Source of the DNA: Actinidia chinensis
Lineage: Eukaryota; Streptophyta; Magnoliopsida; Ericales; Actinidiaceae
Direction of reading: 5' to 3'
Assembly: GCA_009663005.1 (NCBI GenBank)
Contig: VIGQ01001611.1
Span: 1-38,407 of the forward strand
DNA: 38,407 nt
This document shows positions 9,411 through 20,234 of this stretch, one piece after another. The notes under the pieces were generated by a model. The model did no database searches. It was not told where the DNA came from and worked only from the letters and a program-made list of their open reading frames with translations. Position numbers and translations under genes: made by a program. Positions within the stretch are counted from its first letter, which is position 1. Each line of letters opens with the position of its first letter.

Positions 9411-11580
9411 TCATGGGTGAACTAACCCCCAGTCCAATATTCAAACTAGTTAGAATCATATTTACGCTCATTCTTCGTTTAAAATAGATATTCAAGACCA
9501 TGACATATTTTGTAAAGCGTATGCTGTTCAAGAACAATTGTGCAATTTTACCAAAATTATCCCAATTCACTATATTAAAAAATACAACAGGTCACCAAAT
9601 CAAAATGCAAGGAATCTCAATATACTTAACAACTTGATAGAAACATAGATGCTAAATATTTCTTCATTTGTGGGTCAAAATTAATTTTATAAAAAAGTCA
9701 GGGTAAAAAGTGTAAATAGTATCTTTTCTATACAAAACATAAAGAGGCTTCGTTTTATAAACTAAATAGTTATTATCATGCCAAATTTATATTTTTATCA
9801 AATATGTAAGCTCAAGCTTAAGTAACCACGAAATATTAAAACTTAAAAGTACAGTGTTTTCAAAAATACCCCAAAATACCCGGATTGCCCGCGAATGAAC
9901 CCAAACATACAATTAATAACACAATATTAAAAACTAATAAAAAACACTAACCTTAAAAACAATCATCTGAGGCCACACATGGCCATACTAAGCCACAGGG
10001 GCCCAAAAATGGCATTTTCGGCTCATGGTTAACTAGAAAACTGGCCCAAAACCAATCTGGATTTTCATCCAAACTTACACAAGTTGAAAACCACCTCGTG
10101 AGATTGGCCATGTATGGCCATAAAAGTGAATATCGGCTCACCGAAGAGGCAAAGTGGTGGCTCGTGTGGAAGGCAAACCAGGGGTTGAAATGGTCCATAG
10201 CCTTTCGGCATTTTTTTTCGGGTCGCACCTGTTCAGCATTGAACCACTCCTTGGAGTGTGGGGAGTCAGGTGGTGGTGGTTGGGAGAGATGAGTAGCTTG
10301 TGGTCGCTGTGGTGAGGGTAGGGGTGGCACGGTAATGAAAGGGGAGTTTTTTTTTGTGACTCGGAATATATTCATGATTCTACTTTGTGGGGTCAAAAAA
10401 CTAAAATTTTGCATCAAAATAAAGTGTTAATATGAATTTTCACATATGAATCAATTGTTTTATTCACCATGATGAACGCAATCATATTAATTTTAAGACA
10501 ATAGCAGTAGTAAGAATTAAAAAAAAATTGAACATCACCATTCATTCTCCAATGTACAACATCAGTTTGAATCAATAAAGTTTTCAGTCAACAATCATGT
10601 TGATCCTAGAAAAAAACTCATTGTGAACTATTTAATTTGGATACTATAGCCTTGTATAGAAGAAAAGAGAGAAATATGTTTTACTTACCTCCTAACCTTG
10701 GATGAAGCTTCGATGAGGACCCTTTTCTTTCTTCTCTCTCGCTTACAATTTTTAGACTTTTTATCGTTATATGAGATACATCATTTTCTTTGTATTTTGT
10801 GATGTTTTTTAAATAGGTTTACATATGATCCCTTAAAACTTTGATGTTTTTTGTATCATACTACTTCTGTTTTTGTATTTTGCGAACAAAATTTTAGGTT
10901 TAGTATTTCGGTCACTTAGTTTTGATATTTTTATTTTTACCCAATATTACCATTTTAATTGGGTAAGACTATTTATTACTATTTTAAATAGTTCAAATAT
11001 TTTTGGGGGTGCGAACCTTTGGAGTTTTTTGCAAACATTTGGGGTGCATTCTATTGCTTCGGGATTAATTATAATTTTTTGAGTAAACTAGTGAAAAATT
11101 TCAAATTTTAGGGGGTCGACTTCCCCCCCTCCACCCCAATCCATCCTGGTTTAATGGTGGTGTGGGGAAGAGAGTTGGGATGGCGAGAGGGGGCGAGGGA
11201 GGTTGGTGCAGTGGGTGGGTTGCTGGCCTCTCGGTTCTGTCTCATCTCTAATTATACTGAAGTTTGGATTGAGCCAATGCCGCAAAAACTGTCCCAAGGG
11301 TTTTTATATGGAAGGTGAAAAAGAATCAAGGGTTTTCTATGTTTTCTTATTGCCCGGTGCAAACTCAAGTGAAACGATCCCGAAAAAATTCGGAAAAATT
11401 ACACAATGTTCTTCTTGTGGTGGTCTTCACGGGCTTCACGGCAAAAATCTGGAACTTCCGGAATCCAGATGAAAGTCTCTCTCTTATACAAGGTCGCGAA
11501 CAATCATTACAACTCGGCCAAGACTACTAATTTCTAACTAGGGTATCAACGGGTGCCAAATGCATACTTAAAAACATTTA
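9411..11580. other. Gene-free stretch, probable repeat debris
   Basis: AT-rich up to 9950 and again over 10430-11080. 9960-10340 is more GC-rich and contains a 154-codon open frame on the minus strand (9953-10417) plus repeated GGCCA words around 9971-9992 and 10106-10122. I recognise no domain in it. 11100-11200 has a purine/pyrimidine-skewed island. Nothing here supports a functional gene. Confidence 0.35.
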
Positions 11581-11599
11581 TATCTACATGTTAGAAGTG

Positions 11600-12006
11600 T
11601 TGATCCCACATAGCTTAGATAAGCAACCCCATCATAGTATATATAATCTAGAGCTTACCCCTTGGATGGGCCAATGTGTGCCATCGATGCCTAATGTGTG
11701 TGTGCAATATGTGCCCATGGCTGCCGCCACAATTGCATTGTGTGCCATCCGACATGCTATCGATTGGGTTTTATGTTGGACCCTTATCTTTTTACATGGT
11801 AATCAAGAGTTAGGTCTTGGGTGGCTCTCATGTGGGCCAAGTCTCTACCCGGTTTGTTCGTTCCATTGTTATTGTCATTCCACTGCATCTGGTTGGCACG
11901 TGCAGTGGAGTGCTAGACTGTTAGTCACATCTTAGTTCAGCACCCAAGCTTAGTATATGTAATATACGAGGCTACTCCCTTATTGGCTTATAGGTTTTAC
12001 CCCTTG
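11600..12006. repeat. LTR-like fragment with internal related segments
   Basis: A segment from about 11602 (TTGATCCCACATAGCTTAGA, then a TATATAATCTAGAGC stretch and TTACCCCTTGGAT) reappears in altered form at about 11926-12006 (CACATCTTAGTTCAG, a TATGTAATATACGAGGC stretch, TTTTACCCCTTGATT). The word 'GATCCCACAT' followed by a TATATAA box is typical of plant LTRs. Ends, target duplication, primer site and coding part are not visible, so it is a fragment at best. Confidence 0.35.
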
Positions 12007-13349
12007 ATTCACTTTAACAAGCACAATAGATATTTAATTACACCACATAATAAAATATTTTTGGAATTATTCATGTAAACACATTTTCTAAGTATGTTGG
12101 TACCCCAACTTTTCTACATTTTCCCACTATAACATTCAAAAAAATTTTCACTAAAGATATTTAGAAATAAGTAAAAACATTTTTCCGGGATAGCTAAATT
12201 CACACCGTTTTTGGAATGGAATGTACTAGGTTCAGAACGCCGCGTTTCCAATTTTGTAATCGTTAGGGTATTACCGATTTCTGTACTAATTTTGTCCGTT
12301 TCCTTTATTTTAGGTTTATACCATTTGTTAACTTTGGTTTTGACTTCTACCTTTTTTTTTTTCCCTCTTCAATATTTTTTTTTTCTTTTTCTTTAGATAG
12401 TTGGCTGTCTTGACCTTAAAATCTATATTTTTTCTCTGCATGTTGTTGTTGACCTTGAATCCTTTCACAATTTCTGTTTCTCTCTGCATGTTGTTGTATT
12501 ATTCTATTGCTATAATGGTAGAAATGCTTGGCTTATACCAGCCCTACTGTAAATTTTGCGTATTATACGTGTAACTATGGATTTTTTGAAAAACCTTCCG
12601 TTTTCCATCTTATTTTGAAATGTCACGGAAGAGCGTGTTTTTTTAGATGCATTAGAAATTCTGACGTTTTGTAGCATTACCCTTTTTATTCGTACTAAAA
12701 ATTGCATATGGTAGATGGGTTCTACTTGTTTGTATAGTTTTAGTTAACTATGCTTGTTACCTCTTCTTGTGATTTTATGAGTTCTTATATTAAAACGGAA
12801 TTTCATTTCAGTGGTAGGATCACCTCTTTATCACTGGCGGTGGGAATATCAATTACCGTTCACTTTGGATGATTTTCCCCCTCCTTTTCCATGACCATTT
12901 CGTTTTGCAATGCGAAATGAAAAGTTAGGCATGTAGGACTTGCACCTACTTTTCTTTCTCAATACAACTGGTCTCTCTTTAATGCCATTTCGATCCGAGT
13001 TTTTGTTGACTCGAATGCCTCACCTCTAATTGTGAAAGGCTGGCCGCACTCGAACCACGATCATAACCAATTCTCGCCTCTACAACCCGATCCTATGGGA
13101 TTGTCGGACATGAAATGACCTTGGATATTTAGAGTAGAACTTACCATCTCACCGAATTCAACAATCAAATGATCCGAGGGTACCTATCTTAGTCCATATT
13201 GTGAGTTGGTCTTAGGCATATTTAACTTTCACCCTAGGCATTTAGACTTTGCATCCTCGTCACAACGATTTGCAACTCCGCGCACCCCGGAGTTGAATTG
13301 TGAAAGTTGTGTGTGCCTAGGGTGCAAGTCGAATATGCTTTGATGGTTT
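12007..13349. other. Gene-free stretch with T-rich tracts
   Basis: 12340-12400 holds long T/C tracts. 13000-13345 is less AT-rich, with words (GTGCCTAGGGTGCAAGTC at about 13313) that resemble the repeat array starting at 13350 and may be a further degraded unit. No exon is recognised. Confidence 0.35.
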
Positions 13350-14030
13350 ACTTTTGCAGGTCAAGTCCGGCTGCCTGGGAAGCAATTCGGATGTGACTAC
13401 GACCAACTCACGTTGATCAAGTAGAAGGTATCCCTCTCTCATTTGATTGTGTTGATTTTGGTTAGATGGTTGTTTTTATTCTAACACCAAGGTCACTTCC
13501 AAGTCCTACCACCCATGTAAGGGGTTCACATGGCCAATAGTATAAAACTCGCGGTACCCAATGTAACATAAATGGTTAGTGGCAGTAAAAGTACTATAAC
13601 TACTATACGGCTGTCATGTCACAACATAAATAGTCTAATGATGCACCAAACACAATTGAATGGTACTTTTTTTTGCGTGCAAGTCGTGTCTGCCTGGGTT
13701 CAAATCAGATATACCCTAAGTCAAGTTGTCTATGTCTAAGACCAACTCACATGGCCACGCAGAGGATCCTCTAATCATTTTATTGTGTCACGTGCATAAC
13801 TAACAGTCCAAATGATGCCCAAACCAGTTAATGGTTACTTGTCGCGGTGCACGTTAGGCACTTTTTGGGGTGGCAAGACGTGTGCTCTAGGCAAAGTTGG
13901 ATTGCTAAGACCAACACACTGGGCTAAGCACAGGACCATCTGATCACTTTGATTGTGTGGATTTTGGTGAGATGGTAATGTGCTATTTTGAACATTTAAG
14001 GTCACTTCAAGAGTCCCTACAAACCCTGAA
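13350..14030. repeat. Three diverged tandem units of about 150-190 bp
   Basis: Three segments share the same order of words. Unit 1 is about 13350-13515, unit 2 about 13655-13800, unit 3 about 13838-14030. The shared order is a GGTACTTTT/GGTTACTT start, GCAAGTC or GCAAGACGTG, 'CTGCCTGG'/'CTCTAGG', a GGAT or CAGAT word, ACGACCAACTCAC or AAGACCAACTCAC, GTAGAAGGTATCC or CAGAGGATCCTCTAATCA, ATTTTATTGTGT or TTTGATTGTGT, and (units 1 and 3) GATTTTGGT(T/G)AGATGG, then AAGGTCACTTC. The spacers of unit 2 carry extra sequence. There is no coding potential. It resembles a decayed minisatellite or the tandem part of a larger element. Confidence 0.6.
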
Positions 14031-16310
14031 TCGGGTCTGAGGCAAGAATTATTGGGTTGTGGAGGGGTTTCTAAGCGTAACGAGCCTTTCGCAGCAACGT
14101 GGAGCCGTTGGGATCAACAGCAACTGTCGAAAGAGCTAGAAGCATTTGTGTGTAGGAAAAAAAAGAGGGTGTCAAGTCCTACATGCCTCACTTTTTATTT
14201 CACATTGCAAACGATATCGTCCAGTGGAAGAAAGGGTAAAATTATCCATGTTACTATTGATATTATTTAGAAGTCATCACCTCCAATGAGATTCTTATGT
14301 TTCATAACACTGAATTTCCTATTAAAAAAGTTGAAACGAATCTCTCTTTCATTGACTACTGCTTCCTAGCCCGCTCACAGTTCATTGGCTACTCCCTATT
14401 TCCTTTGGTCCCATCATCTGACCTGTAAGTAATTCTCTCACCCCCCCCCCCCCCCCCCCCGCCGCTTAGTATTTGCATATCGTTAATTATAACGGTCAAT
14501 TGTAATACTAATACCCAAAAAAAGAGAATTAAATTTATGGGGCAGCTTGTTATTGTTAAACCTCTTGGGGTATCTTGTAATGAAGAGGGATTAGGTTATA
14601 ATCTCTTTCACGTATATGCTCCTATACTAATTTACACGCTTAACGTCAGGTGAGAGAGTAGAGATATTTTCTCTGTGCTTTCACAGAGGGAGTTGAAGCT
14701 CCATTCTGTGGAGCTAAAATCAAGTAATTCATTTTGAGTAGGCCTATATGTAATTCTCTCGTTATAGACATTCTTTAAGCCTCTTTTTCTGGCTTGGAAA
14801 TCGGCCATTTGAAAGCAATATTTGCATTTAACATCAAGATTTTAGAGTGAATATTGTTATTACAAAAAAAAAAGAGATCTTGGTTTGTTTCGATGGTGCC
14901 TTGATGGTCTTTGAAGGGAGTTTGTGTGCTGCTGTGTGTGTATTTCAAACTGAAACTGTAGTGTTTGGAGGAATGAAACACTTGGGAATTCTATGGCCGT
15001 GGCTTAGTTGTTTGTTTTGGCGGTTTTAATGAAAACAGAAGTTGTGTTGGTGTGGTTATGATTAGTCGTGCAGATGAAACATGTATATGGTAATGTTACT
15101 TGCCAAGAATTTGTGGTGGAACTCATCAGGTGTCAGGTGGTTACTGTATAGGTATATATTGGTGGTTGTGTGTGGAGTGGTGAAGGGGAAGAATGAATCT
15201 AGTAATTAGCTTCATTTTCTTTATTGTTGGGCTTTGTGGGTTGTTTTAGGGTGCTTTTGGAAAAAAAAAGGAGAATAGCTTCTTCTCATGGCTGAAGTCC
15301 TCTTGGGGTACTTTTATAGAAAAAACAGGTATTATTATTATTGTTACGGCGTCCTTAAGATATTGTAATTTGGTTTGGGTGGGGGTTTCCAGTGTTTGGA
15401 ATATAAGGAAGTGTTTGAGGATACTTAAGTTTTTGGCTGCAAAGAGGTAATGGATCCTCTCCACTGTTAATATTTTTATTCGTTATGTAGTATTGCAAAA
15501 ATACATTTTTTCTTTTGTTATTGGTATTTATATTAATTCTTTTATCAAAACAATGATAACGTATGAATGATTTTGGAAGTTTTAGTGTCCACATCGGCCT
15601 CTTTGTAATAGAATCTGTCTCTCGATCAACTTCTGAACCTATTCGGTGTGACTATGGTTGGACTTAGGCACTGTGGGGTTAAATATTAGCATAGAAACTG
15701 AGTTTCTTCTGGGCTTGCAACCACTGGCCTATGGTTGATTCGGGGGGGGCTAATGTGGCCAGAGTTGCAAAGGCTGGAGTTGTGGAAAGTCGAACCATCG
15801 AATTAGGCATTAGATTGTTATTCATAATAATGAGTTTGATCCATCATTGATTATTCATTACTTGTAAAATCTCATTGGTTTACTGACTTTTTAAATCAAC
15901 CAAATGCGTTTATCTTGAAATTATTGAGGCTTTTATTGAAGCTAGGAAAAAAATTCATTGTTCTGATTTATCGGTTAGATTTTTGTATATGCTTGATCAA
16001 TTGACCGTGCGTGGTTGGTCATTCACTAAGTTTAGATCCTCTGTTTATTTATTTTATTTTATTTTAGATTACGATGAGTAGAGTTTCGCAGGATTATTTA
16101 GGGTGAAGTGCTGAGAGTAAGATATCTAATAGTTTTTTAGAGGAATTACTTTGTTTAATTTGGTTCAGGATAGAAGATCATTTTCAGGTATTGTAACTTT
16201 GAATTAGCATAATTTGGACTTTGGATATTCGCTTTGGAGAATATTTTAGTTCTCATTAATTTTTGCGGAGGTTGCACATGCTCACAAGTTGTGTTGCGTC
16301 TTGCGGCCTG
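14031..16310. other. Gene-free stretch
   Basis: 14052-14270 has an open frame without recognisable motifs. 14655-14720 has a small hairpin-like word pair (TCTCTGTG / CACAGAGG). 15240-15600 contains only chance frames. 16046-16068 is a short TTTAT/TTTTA tract. I found no N-terminal exon of the downstream dentin sialophosphoprotein-related gene here. Confidence 0.35.
14441..14460. repeat. C20 homopolymer
   Basis: Twenty consecutive C on the + strand. Together with the G19 run at 8745 it suggests homopolymer-length artefacts or slippage. Confidence 0.95.
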
Positions 16311-17296
16311 GACAAAATTACATACCTACTGAGGTTTCTGATAAATAATAGAAACTTCCCTTGTGGTTTGTTTTTAAAAATGACAAGAACTCCCTTCTAC
16401 CTCATTTTTCTTTTAAAAATTATCCCTTTCACGAGTTAAAACCAGAGTTTGCTGATTATCAGCATAATAATTTAATTAATCTCTTATTTTACCCTTCATA
16501 TGGGTAGAAAAAAAGAGAGCTATAATGCAAACTTAAAAAGGTCTCACCGACCTCACACTCTCAATGCAGCCTCCCTATTTAATTTTAGTGGTTTTCCGAT
16601 ACACCTGCTAAAATATATACACTAAATAAAACCCAAAATTGCCCCCATCCTCTACCTTTCACAATCCATAACCCTAATTATTATGCATTATCCCATACCG
16701 GCCACCAATACCCACTTTAAAACCCGCAAGCCAATCACCTTCTAGCCACCAAACGACGACCGTGGTTGCCATGTCGGATGAAATCGAACACCAATGGCGA
16801 CTGCTTCTATTTGGCAATTCTGTGTCATTCCATGGGATTTTAGATCTTAGGTGTGGCGCATGCTAGATCTAGAAGTTATGATCACCAAACCCACATTCCT
16901 CCACTGCCTACATGGGACCGTACAGTGCACGCGGATAGGATAGTGATGTCATGGAGAGAGGGGAGAGAGTTGCAGGTATAGGGCAGTGGTAGACATAAAA
17001 CTCTGTGTTGTTTAGGAGCAAGAGAGTGATATATGGTGTTGATGAAGAGGGTAGTGATCAATGAGGTTCTTTACTATGTTTAGTTTGAGATCAAATGAAT
17101 GGCAGTAGTGAAGAAGGTAATAATCAAGTGCTGGTAGGGATTACTATTTGATAAACAATAGATGAGGTGTCAAAACAATGGTTATCAGGGGCAAAATTGA
17201 AAAAAGTACTTTCAAATTAAGGGCACGGCTAGAGGACAAGTCTGACAAGAGAGGGCAGGGTCATTTCCGAACCTCAGGACGGTCACTAATTACTCA
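16311..17296. mobile_element. Possible Mutator-like non-autonomous DNA element
   Basis: The left edge (ACAAAATTACATACCTACTG, then AGGTTTCTGATAAAT) resembles the reverse complement of the right edge near 17262-17290 (CATTTCCGAACCTCAGGACG, then GTCACTAATTACTC). In the tandem copy the right edge at about 19480-19548 is clearer (TTTCAGAAATCTCAGGTGCG, then GGTCAGTGTAATTTACCC), giving a deduced end GGGTAAATTACACTGACC. Such ends occur in plant MULE-type repeats. Inside, 16555-16900 is moderately GC-rich without a transposase. The 5' break of the tandem duplication falls inside this element, so copy 2 keeps only its right part. Confidence 0.4.
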
Positions 17297-17318
17297 ATTA
17301 AATGCTGTGAAAATGTTA

Positions 17319-18021
17319 GGGTCAATTTCACTTTACCCCTCTGAGTTTGATACAAGTTTCAATTTAGTCGTATCGGTTTCAATTGGACATAGTAAAACCT
17401 TATTAGTTTGGATGAGTTGCAATATTAACCTTGTGTCCGCAATGTTAAATTTTGAAAGGAAGTTAGATTTATAAGGACTAAAGTGAAATTTGGTCAAACT
17501 CAAATGGGTGTATAAAGAAAAATCAGCTTTTTTTATTTTAAGGAAATTCTTTAGTTATAATCTTATATTTTTATTACTTTTTTCTTTTCTTTTTTTAATC
17601 TACTTTAACAACTTGTTTTTTATTAATCCTCTTAAAAAAGGTCTTTTAACAAGTGCCTTTAAAAAAAATCAATACTAAGTTCACATTGCATACCACTCTC
17701 GTGGAGAATGTACACGATCTTTTACCATGTAAGGATGGTTTGGAATACTTGTAACCAAAATCCTAAAAAAAGGTTAATAATTAATTGCACACGATTTCAT
17801 GTAGATTGTACTAAAAAAAAATTTCTTAAAAATAAGAAGAATGGTTAATTTCCATCTAAACCTTTTCAAGTTTGCCCAAGTTTCAACTTTAGTCCTTGTG
17901 GTTCCAACTTTCTGTTTAAAAATCTACACTGTCAGGCACACAGTAAATCTATCCAAATTGCATTTTAAGGAATAAAGTAAAAACTTGGGTCTAAAATCGA
18001 AGGAGTGAAAGTGAATTGACC
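17319..18021. mobile_element. Mutator-like foldback MITE, copy 1
   Basis: It begins GGGTCAATTTCACTTTACCC and ends with the near-complement GTGAAAGTGAATTGACC. Four arms alternate in orientation: outer left 17319-17372, an inverted arm at about 17473-17515, another direct arm at about 17845-17905, and an outer right inverted arm at about 17965-18021. Each contains versions of GAGTTTGA/CAAGTTTC and TTTAGTCC. The middle is AT-rich. The flanks (AAAATGTTA left, AAACATTGC right) suggest a 9-10 bp target duplication, clearer in copy 2. There is no transposase. Confidence 0.6.
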
Positions 18022-19000
18022 AAACATTGCTATCTATGAATCACAGCAAGGAATGGTTCTGAAAACCGTTCAAATTTGTTAGGTCAGAATCATCTTAGTC
18101 TCTGTTAGTTTGATTTTTTTGGAGTCAAACAAACAGAGAGTTTGTCCAGCAAAATAGCATGCCTGCAATTTTGGGCGGCAGCAGTCTGAGTAAGTGGCAT
18201 GGCAGCAAATAAAAAAACAGGTCATGTTGAGGAAAACGCATGAGCGTCAGAGCCGCAACGATTCAGCATTGGAGCATACGACAGAATCACTGTATCAGAT
18301 TCCCTCCATCACAAACCAGGCATATGTTTAGCCATTCGCCTCCCCTAAGCAATGGTACTCTGGTTTTCTCCAATTAGTGAAGCCATAAATTATCCTTGGG
18401 CAACTGAACCTACCTACTGCCAGTAACACGACTGGTTGCAGCGTGACACTCCACTATTCAAGGATCCTCTAATGGATTTTAGATTTTCTCTGAGCAAGGC
18501 CATCAATGAGCTTAATGGGGTTGGTTCCTCCACAGGTTGATCAAATCTCTATATGGGGTTTCCTATTCAAATACAAGGGGTATACACCAGTATTCTCATG
18601 TTCCACAAGATAGCCTCCAATGCGGCAAAATGTCAATGTCAAGTAATCCTTTCCATGTAAATCAATTTACTTGGTTTCCTGAGCAAGTTAATATTCAGAC
18701 AGTCAGTGGTTTCTAGATAGGTAAATCCCAGGGGGTAATTTGTTTGGCCAATTCAGGGCCAAGGTTTTGACGATGGTGAATTTGGGACCTTCCTCAAGTA
18801 ATGCCATTGCAAAGAAATGGCACTTTGAGGAGTTCCTGAGAGGCATGAGCTAGCGGTGGTTGTTTGAGCAGTACTAGAAAGTAACATTTACAGGGGTATA
18901 ATGCTGGATCTTCAGATAACGAAAAGGGTAGATGACGCACCTCCAAGAGGCCTCCTCCGGTTCACCTCTAATACTTATGCCTCCCTTTGACTGATCTGTA
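18022..19000 (+). pseudogene. Dentin sialophosphoprotein-related, duplicated 5' exon fragment
   Basis: A broken copy of the exon A start joined to exon C of the downstream gene. From 18030 it follows 20240-21075 base by base with many indels, including the TGAATCACAGCAAGGAATGG word, the AACAGGTCATGTTGAGGAAAAC glutamine-rich region and AAAGAAATGGCAC. At about 18876-18892 it passes into the equivalent of exon C: a GATCTTCAG..AACGAAAA stretch, then CACCTCCAAGAGGC and the splice donor TCTGTAAGCATATATGA. The junction removes the EEKILF..DDNIWDAFG region. There is no continuous frame. It is a truncated duplicate and cannot encode the full protein. Confidence 0.8.
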
Positions 19001-19560
19001 AGCATATATGAACCCTAACAAGGCTACTCCATCAAGCAGTTATACTGATCTTTTATTTCCTTTTGTTGGTTCTAATCTGTGATGCAATTTCCATTCTTTT
19101 ATGTATTTACATGCATAGGTGAATTGATTGATGTTTTAAATTTGAAGATTTGGGGGTTTATTCTGTTTTTGGCCTTTTAGAGGTTTCGTACCTTTTGGCA
19201 TTTCTTTGTGCTATGTTTGTTTAGGAGAAGAGAATGATAATGGTGTTGAATGATGAGGTAGTGATCCACTTTGGTTGTTATTACGTTTAGTTTTTGAGAT
19301 CAATAATGGCATTGGGGTAAAGAGGTTAATAATTCAAGTGTGGTAGGGATACTATTTTAGAACAATTAGATGAAGGCTGTCCACACAATGGTATCAGGGG
19401 AAATTATTATAAAACGTCTACTTTCAAGTTAATGCACTCTAGAGACACAATTCGACCGGGAAATGTTCTTGTCATTTCAGAAACACCTCGGGGAGGTCTT
19501 TCAGAAATCTCAGGTGCGGGTCAGTGTAATTTACCCAATTATAAATGCTGAAAACTTTTA

Positions 19561-20233
19561 GGGTCAATTTCCACCTGTACCCTCCTTGTACCCCTCTGAT
19601 TTGATCCAAGTTTTTACTTTAGTCCTTATCGTTTCAACTATAATTCCCGACCGGTGTTAAATTTTGAAAGGAAAGTTATATTTTAAGGGATTAAAGGAAT
19701 AAAGGAAGCATCCAATTTCTTTTTTTTTAAGGAATTTCTTTAGTTTATTATCAATATTTTTATACTTTTTCTTTTTTTTTTTAATATATTTTGACAAAAA
19801 AAAATAATATTTTCTCTTTTCATTCCTCTTCAAAATGTTCTTTTTAACAAGTGCCTTTTAAAAAAGGTCAATACTAAGTTCACTTGCACACACTTGTGGG
19901 AGATGTACAAATTACAATCCTTTTAAATATGTAAATTGATTGGTCTTAGAATACTCGTTAATAAAATCCTTAAAAAATGGTTAATAAAACATTGCACACG
20001 ACATTTCATGCAGAAAATTGTACTAAAAATATACCTTAAAATAATAACGTAATGGTAATTTCCATCTAAACCCCTTCGAGTTTTGCCCCAGTTTTTCATT
20101 CACTTTATTCCTTGTGGTTCCAACTTTTTGTTTAAAAATCAACAACGTCCGCACAATAACTTTGTCCCAATTTGCAATTTTAAGGACTAAGTACAACTTG
20201 GTCAACTCGAAGGGTAAAAGTGAAATTGGGCCC
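19561..20233. mobile_element. Mutator-like foldback MITE, copy 2
   Basis: Same element as 17319-18021, starting GGGTCAATTTCCACC and ending GTGAAATTGGGCCC. The flanks AAAACTTTTA (left, to 19560) and AAACATTTTC (right, from 20234) agree at most positions, in keeping with a 9-10 bp target duplication of Mutator-like elements. Because both tandem copies carry it at the same point, insertion came before duplication. It lies immediately before the first recognisable coding sequence and may have separated the N-terminal exon part from the rest. Confidence 0.6.
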
Positions 20234-20234
20234 A

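Larger units (their letters stand above)
17005..19209 (+). repeat. Tandem duplication, copy 1 (internally deleted)
   Basis: From TTTAGGAG..AAGAGA(G/A)TGATA onward the sequence runs parallel to 19210-23045, through the Mutator-like foldback and the first part of the gene's big exon, to about 18875. It then jumps to the equivalent of about 22727 (...CAGGGGTAT) and continues to the CATTTCTTTGT at about 19198-19208, where copy 2 starts. Copy 1 thus lacks about 1.65 kb present in copy 2. Most differences between the copies are single-base indels. Confidence 0.85.

Noticed and set aside
9953..10417. 154-codon minus-strand open frame, the longest clean frame of the 7-16 kb region
   Set aside because: The peptide has no recognisable motif, is rich in residues typical of random frames (W, H, F, S, P), and lies among repeat debris. 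It is kept only as a note in the region entry.
13695..13715. GGGTTCAAATC word resembling a tRNA T-loop / B box, hinting at a tRNA or SINE
   Set aside because: No acceptor stem, A box or anticodon arm can be built around it, and the other repeat units lack the word.
16046..16068. TTTAT/TTTTA short tract as a microsatellite of interest
   Set aside because: Too short and imperfect, ordinary for AT-rich plant DNA.
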